Source: AP-15 sp963789025 (GTDB lineage: Bacteria; Pseudomonadota; Alphaproteobacteria; ATCC43930; CGMCC-115725). From it: DNA of 64,000 bases. Each line of letters opens with the position of its first letter. The first letter of the stretch is position 1. Shown one piece after another: positions 1 to 7,920 of this stretch. The stretch lies in NCBI GenBank assembly GCA_963789025.1, contig CAWBIT010000002.1, positions 1 to 64,000 of the forward strand, given 5' to 3'. The translations under genes and the position numbers were made by a program. The notes beneath the pieces were generated by a model, which was not told the DNA's origin, did no database searches, and saw only the letters and a list, made by a program, of their open reading frames with translations.

Positions 1-46
1 GGAATTGTGCACTTGACAAACCGGCGGCACAAAACCACCTTATAGG
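1..46 (+). repeat. Left terminal inverted repeat of the IS1595-type element
   Basis: Bases 1-26 are the exact reverse complement of 2730-2755. After a 12-base divergent spacer, the octamer CTTATAGG at 39-46 is matched in register by the inverted copy at 2710-2717. Confidence 0.9.
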
Positions 47-57
47 TTGAGCGCGTC

Positions 58-234
58 CTAGGCTGGCTTAGGCGGCGTCTTCCGTTGCCGATTCGTGCGG
101 GCCTTCTTCAGAGGGGGAGCCTTGCCGGTCTGAAGGGCGGCGCGCAGCGCGTCCTCAATCGAGAGCGGATAGAGCGACAGTTTCTCTCGTTTGGAGCCGG
201 TTGTGTTGGTCGGTCTCTTGTTCTTCGCCTTCAT
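58..234 (-). CDS. Small basic transposon cargo protein (58 aa)
   Basis: A 58-codon frame runs from ATG (234-232) to TAG (60-58). It starts 1 nt after the TGA of the upstream 199-aa gene, which suggests translational coupling. The product is very basic (Lys/Arg-rich N- and C-termini) with a central segment reading LSLYPLSIEDALRAAL. From memory, short proteins with an SLYPLS-like core occur beside IS1595 transposases in other alphaproteobacteria, but I could not check this. It is too short for many gene callers. Function unknown. Confidence 0.6.
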   Translation of the reverse strand: MKAKNKRPTNTTGSKREKLSLYPLSIEDALRAALQTGKAPPLKKARTNRQRKTPPKPA

Positions 235-235
235 G

Positions 236-835
236 TCAGGGCTTGGGTGGCTCGGGGGTAGGTTGCTGGGGAGTGGTCGGCGGTATCACGATAATCTGAG
301 GGGCCGGTTGAACTTGCCGGGTTGCAGTGATCGAATTGGCGATGGCGCTCGTCTGCGCGGCCATTTCGGCTCGCATGGCTCGGAATTCGTCGGAGAGGCG
401 TTGGGGAATGGCCTCTATCTTGGCGTTAAGGGTGTTGGAGAACGCGTCTATTTTGCCATCGAGTCGATTGAATTGAACACCAAAGAACCCAAACCCAAAA
501 ACCATCACCGTAGCGACGAGCCCTACCGCGCCAGCGAGAATCGTAAAACTGTGGCGCAGGCCGTCGAGCGCCCCCTTCAGTTCGCCCAGACGATTATCGA
601 CCGATGATCGCCATCCCTCATCCATGACGGCATCATGGGGTGGTATATTGCCCGTCGCAAGGGGGGCCGCATCCGGGGTTTCCCGTGGTCGGCCAATTCC
701 AAGATCTAGAGGGGGTGCGCGCGCCCTCTCGCGTTCCATCTGTTCATGGCGAGCGACAAACTCATTGACGTCCTCTGGGGTAAACCTTCCGCTCCTTGTC
801 AGTGCCTCTCGAAGTTGCTCGGGTGTGATTTCCAT
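236..835 (-). CDS. Membrane-anchored coiled-coil cargo protein (199 aa)
   Basis: Residues 1-45 are charged and helical and start METIPEQ-like (MEITPEQLREAL). A Pro-rich linker follows, then a heptad-like segment (about 75-95) and one hydrophobic helix (about 97-120, ILAGAVGLVATVMVFGFGFF). A second helical stretch (about 122-165) and a Pro/Gln-rich tail end the protein. This suggests a single-pass protein with coiled coils on both sides of the membrane. Its ATG directly follows the TAG of the upstream 73-aa gene, so the two are probably cotranscribed. No family recognised. Confidence 0.65.
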   Translation of the reverse strand: MEITPEQLREALTRSGRFTPEDVNEFVARHEQMERERARAPPLDLGIGRPRETPDAAPLATGNIPPHDAVMDEGWRSSVDNRLGELKGALDGLRHSFTILAGAVGLVATVMVFGFGFFGVQFNRLDGKIDAFSNTLNAKIEAIPQRLSDEFRAMRAEMAAQTSAIANSITATRQVQPAPQIIVIPPTTPQQPTPEPPKP

Positions 836-1057
836 CTAGCCATTCCACATGCGCTCGCGCCTGCCGGCCCAGCCTCGCAATGGCTGCTTGCTGTGGCAAT
901 TCGGGCAGACCCGTGCTGCCGGAAGCAACTCGCTACCACACTTGACGCAGGGCACGCGCCGTGTATGGCGGGCACTTCGCCAACTCGCTCTCGAGATGCT
1001 GGGCAGCAGCATCAATGCAAGCACTATAAAGATCAGAAGAAGAAACCCCTCGATCAT
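836..1057 (-). CDS. Single-pass zinc-ribbon cargo protein (73 aa)
   Basis: The N-terminus is one hydrophobic helix (MIEGFLLLIFIVLALMLL). A CxxC...CxxC zinc ribbon follows (VPCVKCGS and VCPNCHS, around residues 37-54), with a basic tail. This resembles small membrane-anchored zinc-ribbon proteins. The stop codon touches the ATG of the next gene (TAG-ATG), making this the first gene of a three-gene cargo operon. No clear Shine-Dalgarno sequence precedes its ATG. Function unknown. Confidence 0.6.
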   Translation of the reverse strand: MIEGFLLLIFIVLALMLLPSISRASWRSARHTRRVPCVKCGSELLPAARVCPNCHSKQPLRGWAGRRERMWNG

Positions 1058-1076
1058 CGCGGTTTAGGAGGCTTCA

Positions 1077-1403
1077 ATGACGGAACAAGTTTCATTGGCC
1101 ACAGTTATGGAGGAACTCGCCTCTATAAGCGAAACTGGGAGATCTGCTTTCTTGTCTCTTCCGTATCTCGACGTAGCATGTCATCTCGATAGACCCATAG
1201 AGATGCTTCATCTAGTTCGTGCATGCGAACGTCTCTCCAAGAGACGACCATTTCCTTCAATGCAGGAATTAATTCATGAAGCTTTCTGCGGCCCCGAACT
1301 CGAAACGAATTCGTCAGCAGATTGCATCATAGACCGAGCATCGACTTCTGCCCTCGACAACGCGAACGGCGACAACTCGAAATCCAATATTGCGATCAAA
1401 TGA
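1077..1403 (+). CDS. Hypothetical cargo protein (108 aa), opposite strand
   Basis: A perfect AGGAGG (1066-1071) sits 5 nt before the ATG, a stronger initiation signal than that of the neighbouring cargo genes. The product is a small, mostly helical soluble protein with an acidic/polar C-terminus and no family I recognise. Its last 130 bp overlap, tail to tail, an open frame on the other strand (1274-1684). Codon choice is AT-richer at third positions than in chromosomal genes of this window, as expected for transferred DNA. Confidence 0.5.
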   Translation: MTEQVSLATVMEELASISETGRSAFLSLPYLDVACHLDRPIEMLHLVRACERLSKRRPFPSMQELIHEAFCGPELETNSSADCIIDRASTSALDNANGDNSKSNIAIK

Positions 1404-1684
1404 ATGACACGCCCGAACTGACGCAGAGGCTTCTTAGAGTCGGCGAGCAGCTCATCAAGCCACGCGTCCGCTTCTGTTGGGGACTTTATTGCCCGGAACT
1501 CTCGGTCAATCTGAAGCGAGCAACTCAGTGCGAGCCAAGCGCGATTGTTGTCCGAGAGTGCTGAAAAAAATGTCCTGATAGCGGAGGGTGGATTCACTTC
1601 GACCACATGCACCTTCCTTGTTCGGGTGCCCTTGGAATTGAGGCGCGGCAACCTGGGCAAGGTCTCCAGGCTTTCGGCGGCCAA
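1274..1684 (-). CDS. Hypothetical cargo protein (up to 136 aa)
   Basis: This is a natural-looking frame with hydrophobic/helical periodicity (for example AWLALSCSLQ and AWLDELLADS). The furthest start is TTG at 1684 and lacks a good ribosome site, so the true start may be one of the GTG codons near 1618-1630. It overlaps the 3' end of the convergent plus-strand gene. It is weakly supported, and either or both of the pair may be real. Confidence 0.4.
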   Translation of the reverse strand: MAAESLETLPRLPRLNSKGTRTRKVHVVEVNPPSAIRTFFSALSDNNRAWLALSCSLQIDREFRAIKSPTEADAWLDELLADSKKPLRQFGRVIHLIAILDFELSPFALSRAEVDARSMMQSADEFVSSSGPQKAS

Positions 1685-1784
1685 ACCTAGCCGCGTCAGA
1701 GAAGGTTATATCTCAGTCATGAAGGAAAACGCCAGCTGAACCGGTACGACGCGGGCCGGTTCTAATGCAGGCTTGGTGATCAGG

Positions 1785-2687
1785 CTACCGATAAGTGAGC
1801 CGTCTGCCTAGGGTTTGCCGAATCGCGACCTCGGTCCGCTCTGCATCGGTAGTAGAGCGATAATCCCAACGGAACGAAAATTCGTCGCAATAACGGTCGA
1901 GATGTTGCTTGCTAATGTGGTGGAAGGAGCCAATTACGCCGCGCTTCAATAGCGCAAAGTACAACTCAGCCGAATTCACGTGCGCATCGCCGCGGGCGTA
2001 TTCGCCAGCCGAATGCGTGACGATTTCGTGGCCTCCCTCGAATTCGGTCCCGATCCCGTGATAGGCTGCCCACTCGTCAGTCATGATCTTAGCGGAGCGA
2101 TCGACGTTCTCTCGGATTGCGCCCTTCAATGTAGCGCCGTCAACCTGATCGATCTTGCGCGCCCGCACCCGGCCATCCCGTTCGACCAATGCCATGACCG
2201 GCGTTTTCTTCGTGCCACGGCCGCGCTTGGCCTTCTCGTCTGAGCCGGGGCGCGGCTTGCCGCCAACATAGGTTTCGTCAACCTCGACAGTGCCCTTCAG
2301 CAGCGAGGCCATAGGCTCCCGGCTCATTGCGTGACGGATGCGCATCGCCATGTGCCAAGCGGTCTTATAGGAACCAAATTCGAGCTCGCGCTGCAATTGG
2401 AGTGCACTGATTCCCTTCTTTGCAGAGCACATCAGCGTGAACGCCATTAGCCATTTGCGTAGCGGGATATGGCTGTCCTCAAGGATCGTTCCTATCGTGA
2501 CTGTGAATTGACCATAGCAGTCATTGCATTTGTGAACGCCATCCCGGTGCGCCTCGCCGTGAAACTTCGTGATGTTGTCTGATGCGCCGCAATGCGGGCA
2601 AACCGGACCATCCGGCCACATGATCCGCTCAATCGTCTCGCGGGCTTCATCCTCGGAAAGAGCGGAGACTTGATTGAGGGTCAACAT
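1785..2687 (-). CDS. IS1595-family (ISXO2-like) transposase
   Basis: This 300-aa transposase moves the element by DDE-type strand transfer. The N-terminal zinc ribbon has Cys30, Cys33, Cys54 and Cys57. The catalytic ISXO2-like domain shows VEVDETYVGG (Asp137), IMTDEWAAY (Asp204) and the HVNSAE motif (Asn238/Glu241) followed by ALLKRG, all standard for the family. Length is typical and no frameshift is seen, so it may be active. The start lies 43 bp inside the right inverted repeat. Confidence 0.93.
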   Translation of the reverse strand: MLTLNQVSALSEDEARETIERIMWPDGPVCPHCGASDNITKFHGEAHRDGVHKCNDCYGQFTVTIGTILEDSHIPLRKWLMAFTLMCSAKKGISALQLQRELEFGSYKTAWHMAMRIRHAMSREPMASLLKGTVEVDETYVGGKPRPGSDEKAKRGRGTKKTPVMALVERDGRVRARKIDQVDGATLKGAIRENVDRSAKIMTDEWAAYHGIGTEFEGGHEIVTHSAGEYARGDAHVNSAELYFALLKRGVIGSFHHISKQHLDRYCDEFSFRWDYRSTTDAERTEVAIRQTLGRRLTYR

Positions 2688-2709
2688 GGCGCTTGCCTAT
2701 CAATTTCTA

Positions 2710-2755
2710 CCTATAAGATAGGGACCTAGCGCCGGTTTGTCAAGTGCACAATTCC
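2710..2755 (-). repeat. Right terminal inverted repeat of the IS1595-type element
   Basis: Partner of the left repeat. The transposase start codon (2687) lies just inside it, so the transposase promoter probably overlaps this end. Confidence 0.9.
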
Positions 2756-2831
2756 GTTTTACTAAATCTCTTTTTACATCTTGTCATCCGCTTGTAGTAG
2801 TCGGACTTGCTCGATCCGACGGCGCAATCGG

Positions 2832-4532
2832 TTAGGCGGCAGCGCCGGCCGGCACCTTTACTTTGCGGCGCGTCGATAGATCGTCGCCTTCGATCGGTGC
2901 GAGCGCACGGTCGGTGTAGGGACGGGCGTCGCGCTCGACGCGGCGGCGGATGCGGTGCAGGTAGAGGTAGAAGGCAGCGAGCTTTTTGTGAGTTTCGAGG
3001 ACTTCCCGGACCCGGCGCGGGTAGAAGACGAGTGGGTTCTCGCGCGGCAGGCCGGCCCGGCGCTCTCGCCGCAATTTGCGGCGGAAATAGCCGCCTTGCA
3101 GGGGGTGCACGTTTTCTTGAATGAAGGTGAAGTAAAATTGTAGGATATGGTTCAACAGACGCACCGGCTTGATGCCGGAGGCCTTGGCGCGGCGGAAAAT
3201 TGTTTCGATGTGCTCGGCCGAGTAATAAAGGTCCCAAGCCTCTCGATAGACTTGTTGCCAGTCGTCGGCGGTCATCACCGGATGGCCGGTCGTGACGTGT
3301 TCGAGGTCGTATTTGTTCATGTCGGGGTCCATCCACACCCCGTTAGTATGGAGCTGCTGGTGGTCGGCCGAGCCGGGCAATGGCGTCAGAATAAAAAATT
3401 CGAGCAGGTCGACCGGCAATTCCTGCTGCACGGTGCGGATGTCGCGCGCGATCCGCTCCGGCGTGTCGCCCGGAAAGCCGAGGATATAGCCGGCGTAGGT
3501 GATGATCCGCTGGGCCCGCCAGGCGAGAAACATCGCTCGGTATTCGTGTACGCGGTTCTGCTTTTTCTTGGCCTGCAAGAGATTGTCGGGGTTGATGTTT
3601 TCGAGCCCGATAAAGACCCGCTTGCAGCCGGCGCGGGCAGCCTTCTCGACGAAATTCGGGATGCGGTGGCAGAGCGTGTCGACCTGGATGATGAACTGCA
3701 GGCCGAGCCCTTCGCGCTCGCGCATCTCGATCAGGCGGTCGAAGATTGCCTCCCAGTTACGGTTGCGCGCAAAATTGTCGTCGGTGATGAAAAACCGGAA
3801 GACGCCCTGAGCCAGATTGGCGCGCACCAGCCGCTCGACATCGTCGGCATCGCGCCAGCGCGACTTGCGACCCTGCACATTGATGATCGTGCAAAAGCTG
3901 CACTGGAACGGGCAGCCGCGCCCGGCATCGAACGCGCCGATCGTTTCGCCATAGCGGCGCACGATGTCGACCGGCAGAAACGGCGTCACCTGCCGCTGCA
4001 ACCCGGGCAGATCGTCCATGTGGTTGTAGATCGGCGCGAGCCGGCCGGCTAAAGCATCGGCGAAGACCCGGGCGAGCCGCCCTTCGGCCTCGCCGGCAAA
4101 GAGACTGACCCTGAGCCGGCCGGCTGCTTCGAGGTCGGGAGGCAGTTGCGGCAGCATAGCCAGACAACCCGACACGTGGAACCCGCCGACTGCGACCTGG
4201 ATGCCCGCTTCGCGAAACCGCGCCGCCAAATCCATCGCGCGCGGGAACTGGTTCGATTGCACGCCGACGAGGCAGACGAGCCCGGCATCGGCGCCCTTGA
4301 TCCGCCGGATGATATGGCGCACCGGAATGATTGTGTGGCACTCGTCATAGGCCCGGATCTCGATCGCCACGTCGGGTCCGAGCGCGCGGCGCTCGGCCAG
4401 GTCCATGGCAATCCCGTAGAGGCAGGCGAGCGAATTCGACGGGATCCACGATTTCCACCACTGGATCACATAGCCGTCATCGTCGTAATGCGACGGCTTG
4501 ACTAGCTCGACGACGAACCGGCGGTCCCCCAA
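2832..4532 (-). CDS. B12-binding-type radical SAM protein
   Basis: The product has 566 residues. An N-terminal cobalamin-binding-like Rossmann region (about 1-170, with the VAVGGFHVSG loop) precedes a radical SAM barrel. The 4Fe-4S ligands are CPFQCSFC (Cys207, Cys211, Cys214), and GFPGDTPE fits the barrel of this superfamily. The likely role is a SAM-dependent radical reaction on an unknown substrate, possibly a methylation. The start is a TTG at 4532 with a GGGGAAAGG-like ribosome site upstream. It is divergent from the dehalogenase-like gene (100 bp apart). The 3' end is next to the transposon end. Confidence 0.85.
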   Translation of the reverse strand: MGDRRFVVELVKPSHYDDDGYVIQWWKSWIPSNSLACLYGIAMDLAERRALGPDVAIEIRAYDECHTIIPVRHIIRRIKGADAGLVCLVGVQSNQFPRAMDLAARFREAGIQVAVGGFHVSGCLAMLPQLPPDLEAAGRLRVSLFAGEAEGRLARVFADALAGRLAPIYNHMDDLPGLQRQVTPFLPVDIVRRYGETIGAFDAGRGCPFQCSFCTIINVQGRKSRWRDADDVERLVRANLAQGVFRFFITDDNFARNRNWEAIFDRLIEMREREGLGLQFIIQVDTLCHRIPNFVEKAARAGCKRVFIGLENINPDNLLQAKKKQNRVHEYRAMFLAWRAQRIITYAGYILGFPGDTPERIARDIRTVQQELPVDLLEFFILTPLPGSADHQQLHTNGVWMDPDMNKYDLEHVTTGHPVMTADDWQQVYREAWDLYYSAEHIETIFRRAKASGIKPVRLLNHILQFYFTFIQENVHPLQGGYFRRKLRRERRAGLPRENPLVFYPRRVREVLETHKKLAAFYLYLHRIRRRVERDARPYTDRALAPIEGDDLSTRRKVKVPAGAAA

Positions 4533-4632
4533 AACGCGACCTTTCCCCGCGGTGTCGCCGCGAGTTTACCTTGCGGAATGCTTGCGAAGAAAGCACAAGT
4601 TGCTTCCGGCACAGAAGCAGAGGAGGCGGCCG

Positions 4633-5532
4633 ATGTTCGAGGGGTTCACCCGGACGGAAATTGCGACGAGCGGCGCGCGAATCCATCTGCGGCACGGCGG
4701 TGAGGGCCCGCCATTGTTGTTGCTGCACGGCAATCCACTGACCCATGTCTCCTGGCACAAGATTGCCGAACGGCTGGCCCAGCGTTTCCATGTCGTCGCG
4801 GCGGATCTGCGCGGCTATGGCGACAGCGTCGGGCCCGAGGAAGGCGGCGAGAACCACATCAATTATTCGTTCCGCGCGATGGCGCAGGACCAGGTCGAAA
4901 TCATGGAGAAGCTCGGGTACCGTGAGTTCTTCGCCGCCGGCCACGACCGCGGCGCCCGTACCGTGCACCGCATGTGCCTCGACCACCCCGAGCGCGTCGA
5001 GCGGGCGGCGGTCATCGACATTCTGCCGAATTACCACATCTGGACACACGCCTCGAAAAATTGGGCACTAAAGTCGTGGCATTGGCTGTTCATGGCCCAG
5101 CCCTACGACATGCCCGAGCGGATGATGGCCGGTGTGCCGGCGCAGTGGTTTATGGAGAAGAAACTGTCGAAGCCCGGCATCGGGCTCGGCTTTTTCGATC
5201 CCGAGGCGTTTGCCGAATATGTCCGCTGCTTCAACTGGAAGACGATCCGCGGCTCCTGCGAGGACTACCGCGCCTGCCCGACCTGCGACTTCGAGATGGA
5301 CGAAGCCGATCGCAAGGCCGGCCATAAGGTCGGCTGTCCGCTGCTCGTCCTGTGGGGCGCAAAGAGCCACACCGGCACGGTCTATGGCGATGTGCTTGCG
5401 GTCTGGCGGGATTACGCCACCGAAGTCACCGGCGGGCCCATCGACTGCGGCCATTACGTCCCGGAGGAAGCGCCGGACGAGACGCTCCGCTGGCTGCTGC
5501 GGCACTGGCGAGGCCTGAGCTATATACCCTAA
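4633..5532 (+). CDS. Fluoroacetate/haloacetate dehalogenase-like alpha/beta hydrolase
   Basis: The start was chosen at ATG 4633 because AGGAGG (4621-4626) precedes it and the product then begins MFEGF, as in characterised haloacetate dehalogenases; it is 299 aa. Nucleophile Asp105 lies in GHDRGAR with carboxylate-binding Arg106 and Arg109. Asp129 is the acid, His274 (CGHYVPEEAP) the base, and His150, Trp151 and Tyr212 match the halide pocket. Known enzymes hydrolyse the C-F or C-Cl bond of haloacetates to glycolate. The full residue set makes dehalogenase activity plausible, although epoxide hydrolases share the fold. Confidence 0.75.
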   Translation: MFEGFTRTEIATSGARIHLRHGGEGPPLLLLHGNPLTHVSWHKIAERLAQRFHVVAADLRGYGDSVGPEEGGENHINYSFRAMAQDQVEIMEKLGYREFFAAGHDRGARTVHRMCLDHPERVERAAVIDILPNYHIWTHASKNWALKSWHWLFMAQPYDMPERMMAGVPAQWFMEKKLSKPGIGLGFFDPEAFAEYVRCFNWKTIRGSCEDYRACPTCDFEMDEADRKAGHKVGCPLLVLWGAKSHTGTVYGDVLAVWRDYATEVTGGPIDCGHYVPEEAPDETLRWLLRHWRGLSYIP

Positions 5533-5567
5533 CCCTCCCTCGCTTGCGGTCGCTTGCGGGGAGGGAA
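5533..5567. terminator. GC-rich hairpin between convergent genes
   Basis: CCCTCCC-T-CGC pairs with GCG-GGGAGGG across a 12-nt loop, giving about 10 bp with one bulge. It sits between convergent genes (stops at 5532 and 5609). It may act as a bidirectional terminator or be a REP-type repeat. There is no clear T-run. Confidence 0.4.
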
Positions 5568-5608
5568 TGGGGGCTTAGGACGGGATCGCGGCCGAGAGGA
5601 AATCCGGC

Positions 5609-6508
5609 CTAGCGCATCCTGGCTTCGCGGGCGGCGATGGCGGCTTCGCGGTCGAGCAGGAGGCGGGCGCGCTCGACGATCGGCACGTCGATCATCTTGC
5701 CGTCGATAGTGACCGCGCCGACACCCTCGGCCCGCGCCTTGTCGTAGGCGGCGACGACGCGGCGGGCGTGGTCGAGTTCCTCGGCGCCGGGACGGAACTC
5801 CTCGTTCAGGATCGGGATCTGGCTCGGATGGATCACCGACGCGCCGATGAAGCCGAGGCGGCGCGAGCGCCGGATGGTCTGCCGGAAACCGTCGAGATCG
5901 TGAAACTCGGCGACGGTGCCGATAAACCCCAGCGGCATGATGCCCGCGGCGCGGGCGGCGAAGACCGCCATCTGCTTCGGCATGAAGAGCCCTTCGGCAT
6001 CGGGCAAGATCCCGGCGGACAGCGCGAAATCTTCGGCGCCGAGGTTGAGGGCGCAGAGCCGTGGATGAGCACGGGCGATCTCGGAAATGCGGAAGAACGC
6101 CGCCGCGGTCTCGACCATTGCAATGAGGCGGGTCGTCCCCGGCGCCACACCGCGCTCGGCTTCGACCTCGTCGACGATCTCGGCGAGCAGCCGCACATGC
6201 TCAGGGCTGTCCACCTTCGGGAGGGCCAGTGCCAGCACCCCGGGGCCGACCGCCGCCTCGATGTCGCGCACCGCAAGCCGCAATGGCCGGTTGACGCGCA
6301 CGACGACATCAGCGCCGCCGCGCGCGACGATTTCGGCCGCCTCCGGTACCAAGGCGCGCGCCCGTTCTTTCTCGGAGACGGCGACGCTGTCTTCGAGATC
6401 GAGGATGATCGCGTCGGCGCCGCGTCTTGCCGCGCCGTCGACGAAGCGCTTGGCGGTCACCGGGACGAACAGCAATGAGCGCCATACCGGCAGGGCAGCG
6501 GCGGTCAT
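5609..6508 (-). CDS. CitE/HpcH-type CoA ester lyase
   Basis: This 299-aa TIM-barrel lyase has the CitE/malyl-CoA lyase pattern: RSLLFVPV at the N-terminus, AIILDLEDSV, the glutamate segment MVETAAAFF, and NLGAEDF for metal binding. Family members cleave malyl-CoA, citramalyl-CoA or similar 3-hydroxyacyl-CoA thioesters. It overlaps the upstream CoA-transferase gene by ATGA, so the two are cotranslated. A CoA transfer followed by lyase cleavage is the obvious combined role, as in itaconate/citramalate breakdown. The hydratase such a route would need is not adjacent. Confidence 0.85.
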   Translation of the reverse strand: MTAAALPVWRSLLFVPVTAKRFVDGAARRGADAIILDLEDSVAVSEKERARALVPEAAEIVARGGADVVVRVNRPLRLAVRDIEAAVGPGVLALALPKVDSPEHVRLLAEIVDEVEAERGVAPGTTRLIAMVETAAAFFRISEIARAHPRLCALNLGAEDFALSAGILPDAEGLFMPKQMAVFAARAAGIMPLGFIGTVAEFHDLDGFRQTIRRSRRLGFIGASVIHPSQIPILNEEFRPGAEELDHARRVVAAYDKARAEGVGAVTIDGKMIDVPIVERARLLLDREAAIAAREARMR

Positions 6509-7758
6509 GATTTGCCTCCGGGGAGACCGATGATGCCTTCGCGCGCGAGCCCTTCGATCGCCGCGCGGTCGAGCCCGAGCGACCCCAGGATCTCGGCGGT
6601 GTGCTCGCCGAGTGCCGGTGCCGGGCGTCGCAGCCGGCCTGGTGTCGCAGACAGGCGGGGGATGACGTTGTGCATCGGCAATCGCCCGATCTCGGCGTCC
6701 GGCAGGTCGACGAGAATCTCGCGGGCGGTCACATGCGGGTCGGCCATAAACTGGTCGATGTCGTAGACCGGCGCGGCGGTAACCTCGGCGCGCTCGAACA
6801 CCTCCATGTTCTCGGCGAGCGTCCTGGCGGCGATGAAGGCGGCGATCGGCGCTTCGCAGGCCTCGGCGTTCCTGACGCGATCGGTGTTGGTGCGAAACCG
6901 CGGATCGATGATCATGTCGTCGCGGCCGATCGCGCGGAACAGCCGCTCAGCCATCGCCTGGATAGAGGCGGAGATGCCGATGTAGCGGCCGTCCTTGGTG
7001 CGGAACACGTTGCGCGGCGAGGTCGTCTCGGAGCGGCTGCCGGTGCGCTCGCGCACCGTCCCGGTCAGCCGGTAGATCGCCGCTTCGGTCGCGATGAACG
7101 AGAACAGCGGGTCGAGCAATGGCAGGTCGATGACCTGGCCAGTACCGCCGCCCTTGGGGCCGCCCTTCGCCTCGACCTGGCGCAGCGCCACCATCACCGC
7201 AAAGGCGCCGTAGAGCCCGGCGACCATGTCGGCGAGCGCCGTCGGCGGCAAGGCCGGCTCGCGGTCCGGAAATCCGGTGCGCGACGCGTAGCCGGACATG
7301 CTCTCGACCAAGGTGCCGAAGCCGGGCCGGTCGCGGTAGGGGCCGTCCTGACCCCAGCCGGAAACCCGCAGGATAACAAGGCGCGGGTTTTGCCGATGCA
7401 GCACATTCGGTCCGAAGCCCATCGCCTCGAGCGTCCCCGGACGGAAATTCTCGATCAGCACCTGGGCGGTGGCCAAGAGTTCGAGAAACAGCTCGCGGCC
7501 ACGCGCCTCGCGCAGGCTCATCGCCAGGCTCTTCTTGTTGCGCGAATACACCTTCCAATGGACGCTGACCCCGTCGGTCTGCCAGGCGCGCAATGGGTCA
7601 CCGCGCTTCGGATCCTCGATCTTGACGACCTCCGCGCCGAAATCGGCGAGCTGCAGGCTGACCATGTTGCCGGAGACCAGGCGCGACATGTCGACGACGC
7701 GCACCCCGTCGAGCGGACAGGCTGCCCCAGGCTCGAAGGATTTCTCGGGCACGCTCAT
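6505..7758 (-). CDS. Class III (CaiB/BaiF-type) CoA-transferase
   Basis: This 417-aa enzyme begins with the family pattern PLDGVRVVDMSRLVSG. It continues with EVVKIEDPKRGDP (acidic nucleotide-binding stretch), VHWKVYSRNKKSL, LIENFRPGTLEAMG and the glycine-rich GWGQDGPYRDRPGFG segment. The catalytic aspartate expected in this family falls in the LADMVAGLYG motif. It transfers CoA between carboxylic acids. It is the first gene of a two-gene operon with the CitE-like lyase. The substrate cannot be told from sequence. Confidence 0.88.
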   Translation of the reverse strand: MSVPEKSFEPGAACPLDGVRVVDMSRLVSGNMVSLQLADFGAEVVKIEDPKRGDPLRAWQTDGVSVHWKVYSRNKKSLAMSLREARGRELFLELLATAQVLIENFRPGTLEAMGFGPNVLHRQNPRLVILRVSGWGQDGPYRDRPGFGTLVESMSGYASRTGFPDREPALPPTALADMVAGLYGAFAVMVALRQVEAKGGPKGGGTGQVIDLPLLDPLFSFIATEAAIYRLTGTVRERTGSRSETTSPRNVFRTKDGRYIGISASIQAMAERLFRAIGRDDMIIDPRFRTNTDRVRNAEACEAPIAAFIAARTLAENMEVFERAEVTAAPVYDIDQFMADPHVTAREILVDLPDAEIGRLPMHNVIPRLSATPGRLRRPAPALGEHTAEILGSLGLDRAAIEGLAREGIIGLPGGKS

Positions 7759-7859
7759 CGGCTAACACCTCGGCGGCAGGCTTCGGGGACACCACTCAAC
7801 CTTAGCCCCGGTCGAGGAAACAAAGAAGAGGAGCGTCGAGAGCCGACCGAGCGCAAGTT

Positions 7860-7892
7860 TGGCTGTCATTGCGAGCGCAGCGAAGCAATCTA
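7860..7892 (+). repeat. Short dispersed repeat remnant
   Basis: The core GTCATTGCGAGCGCAGCGAA is a motif I know as a common intergenic repeat in alphaproteobacterial genomes. No gene lies here. Confidence 0.4.
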
Positions 7893-7920
7893 GCAGGCTG
7901 CGGAAAAATGCAGGAACTTT

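Larger units (their letters stand above)
1..2755 (-). mobile_element. IS1595-family transposon carrying cargo genes
   Basis: The two ends carry a perfect 26-bp terminal inverted repeat (1-26 against 2730-2755). The repeat extends imperfectly to about 46 bp, because the octamer CTTATAGG recurs at the same distance from each end (39-46 and, inverted, 2710-2717). An ISXO2-type DDE transposase lies next to the right end. Between it and the left end are about 1.7 kb of genes with no transposition role. IS1595 elements commonly make 8-bp target duplications, but the left flank is outside the window, so this cannot be tested. The element abuts the 3' end of the radical SAM gene without obviously breaking it. 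Confidence 0.85.

Noticed and set aside
3147..4052. Long plus-strand frame opposite the radical SAM gene
   Set aside because: Antisense shadow of a well-supported gene in high-GC DNA; no ribosome site or family features.
6601..7893. 430-codon plus-strand frame opposite the CoA-transferase
   Set aside because: Antisense shadow with repeated His/Arg/Gly composition.
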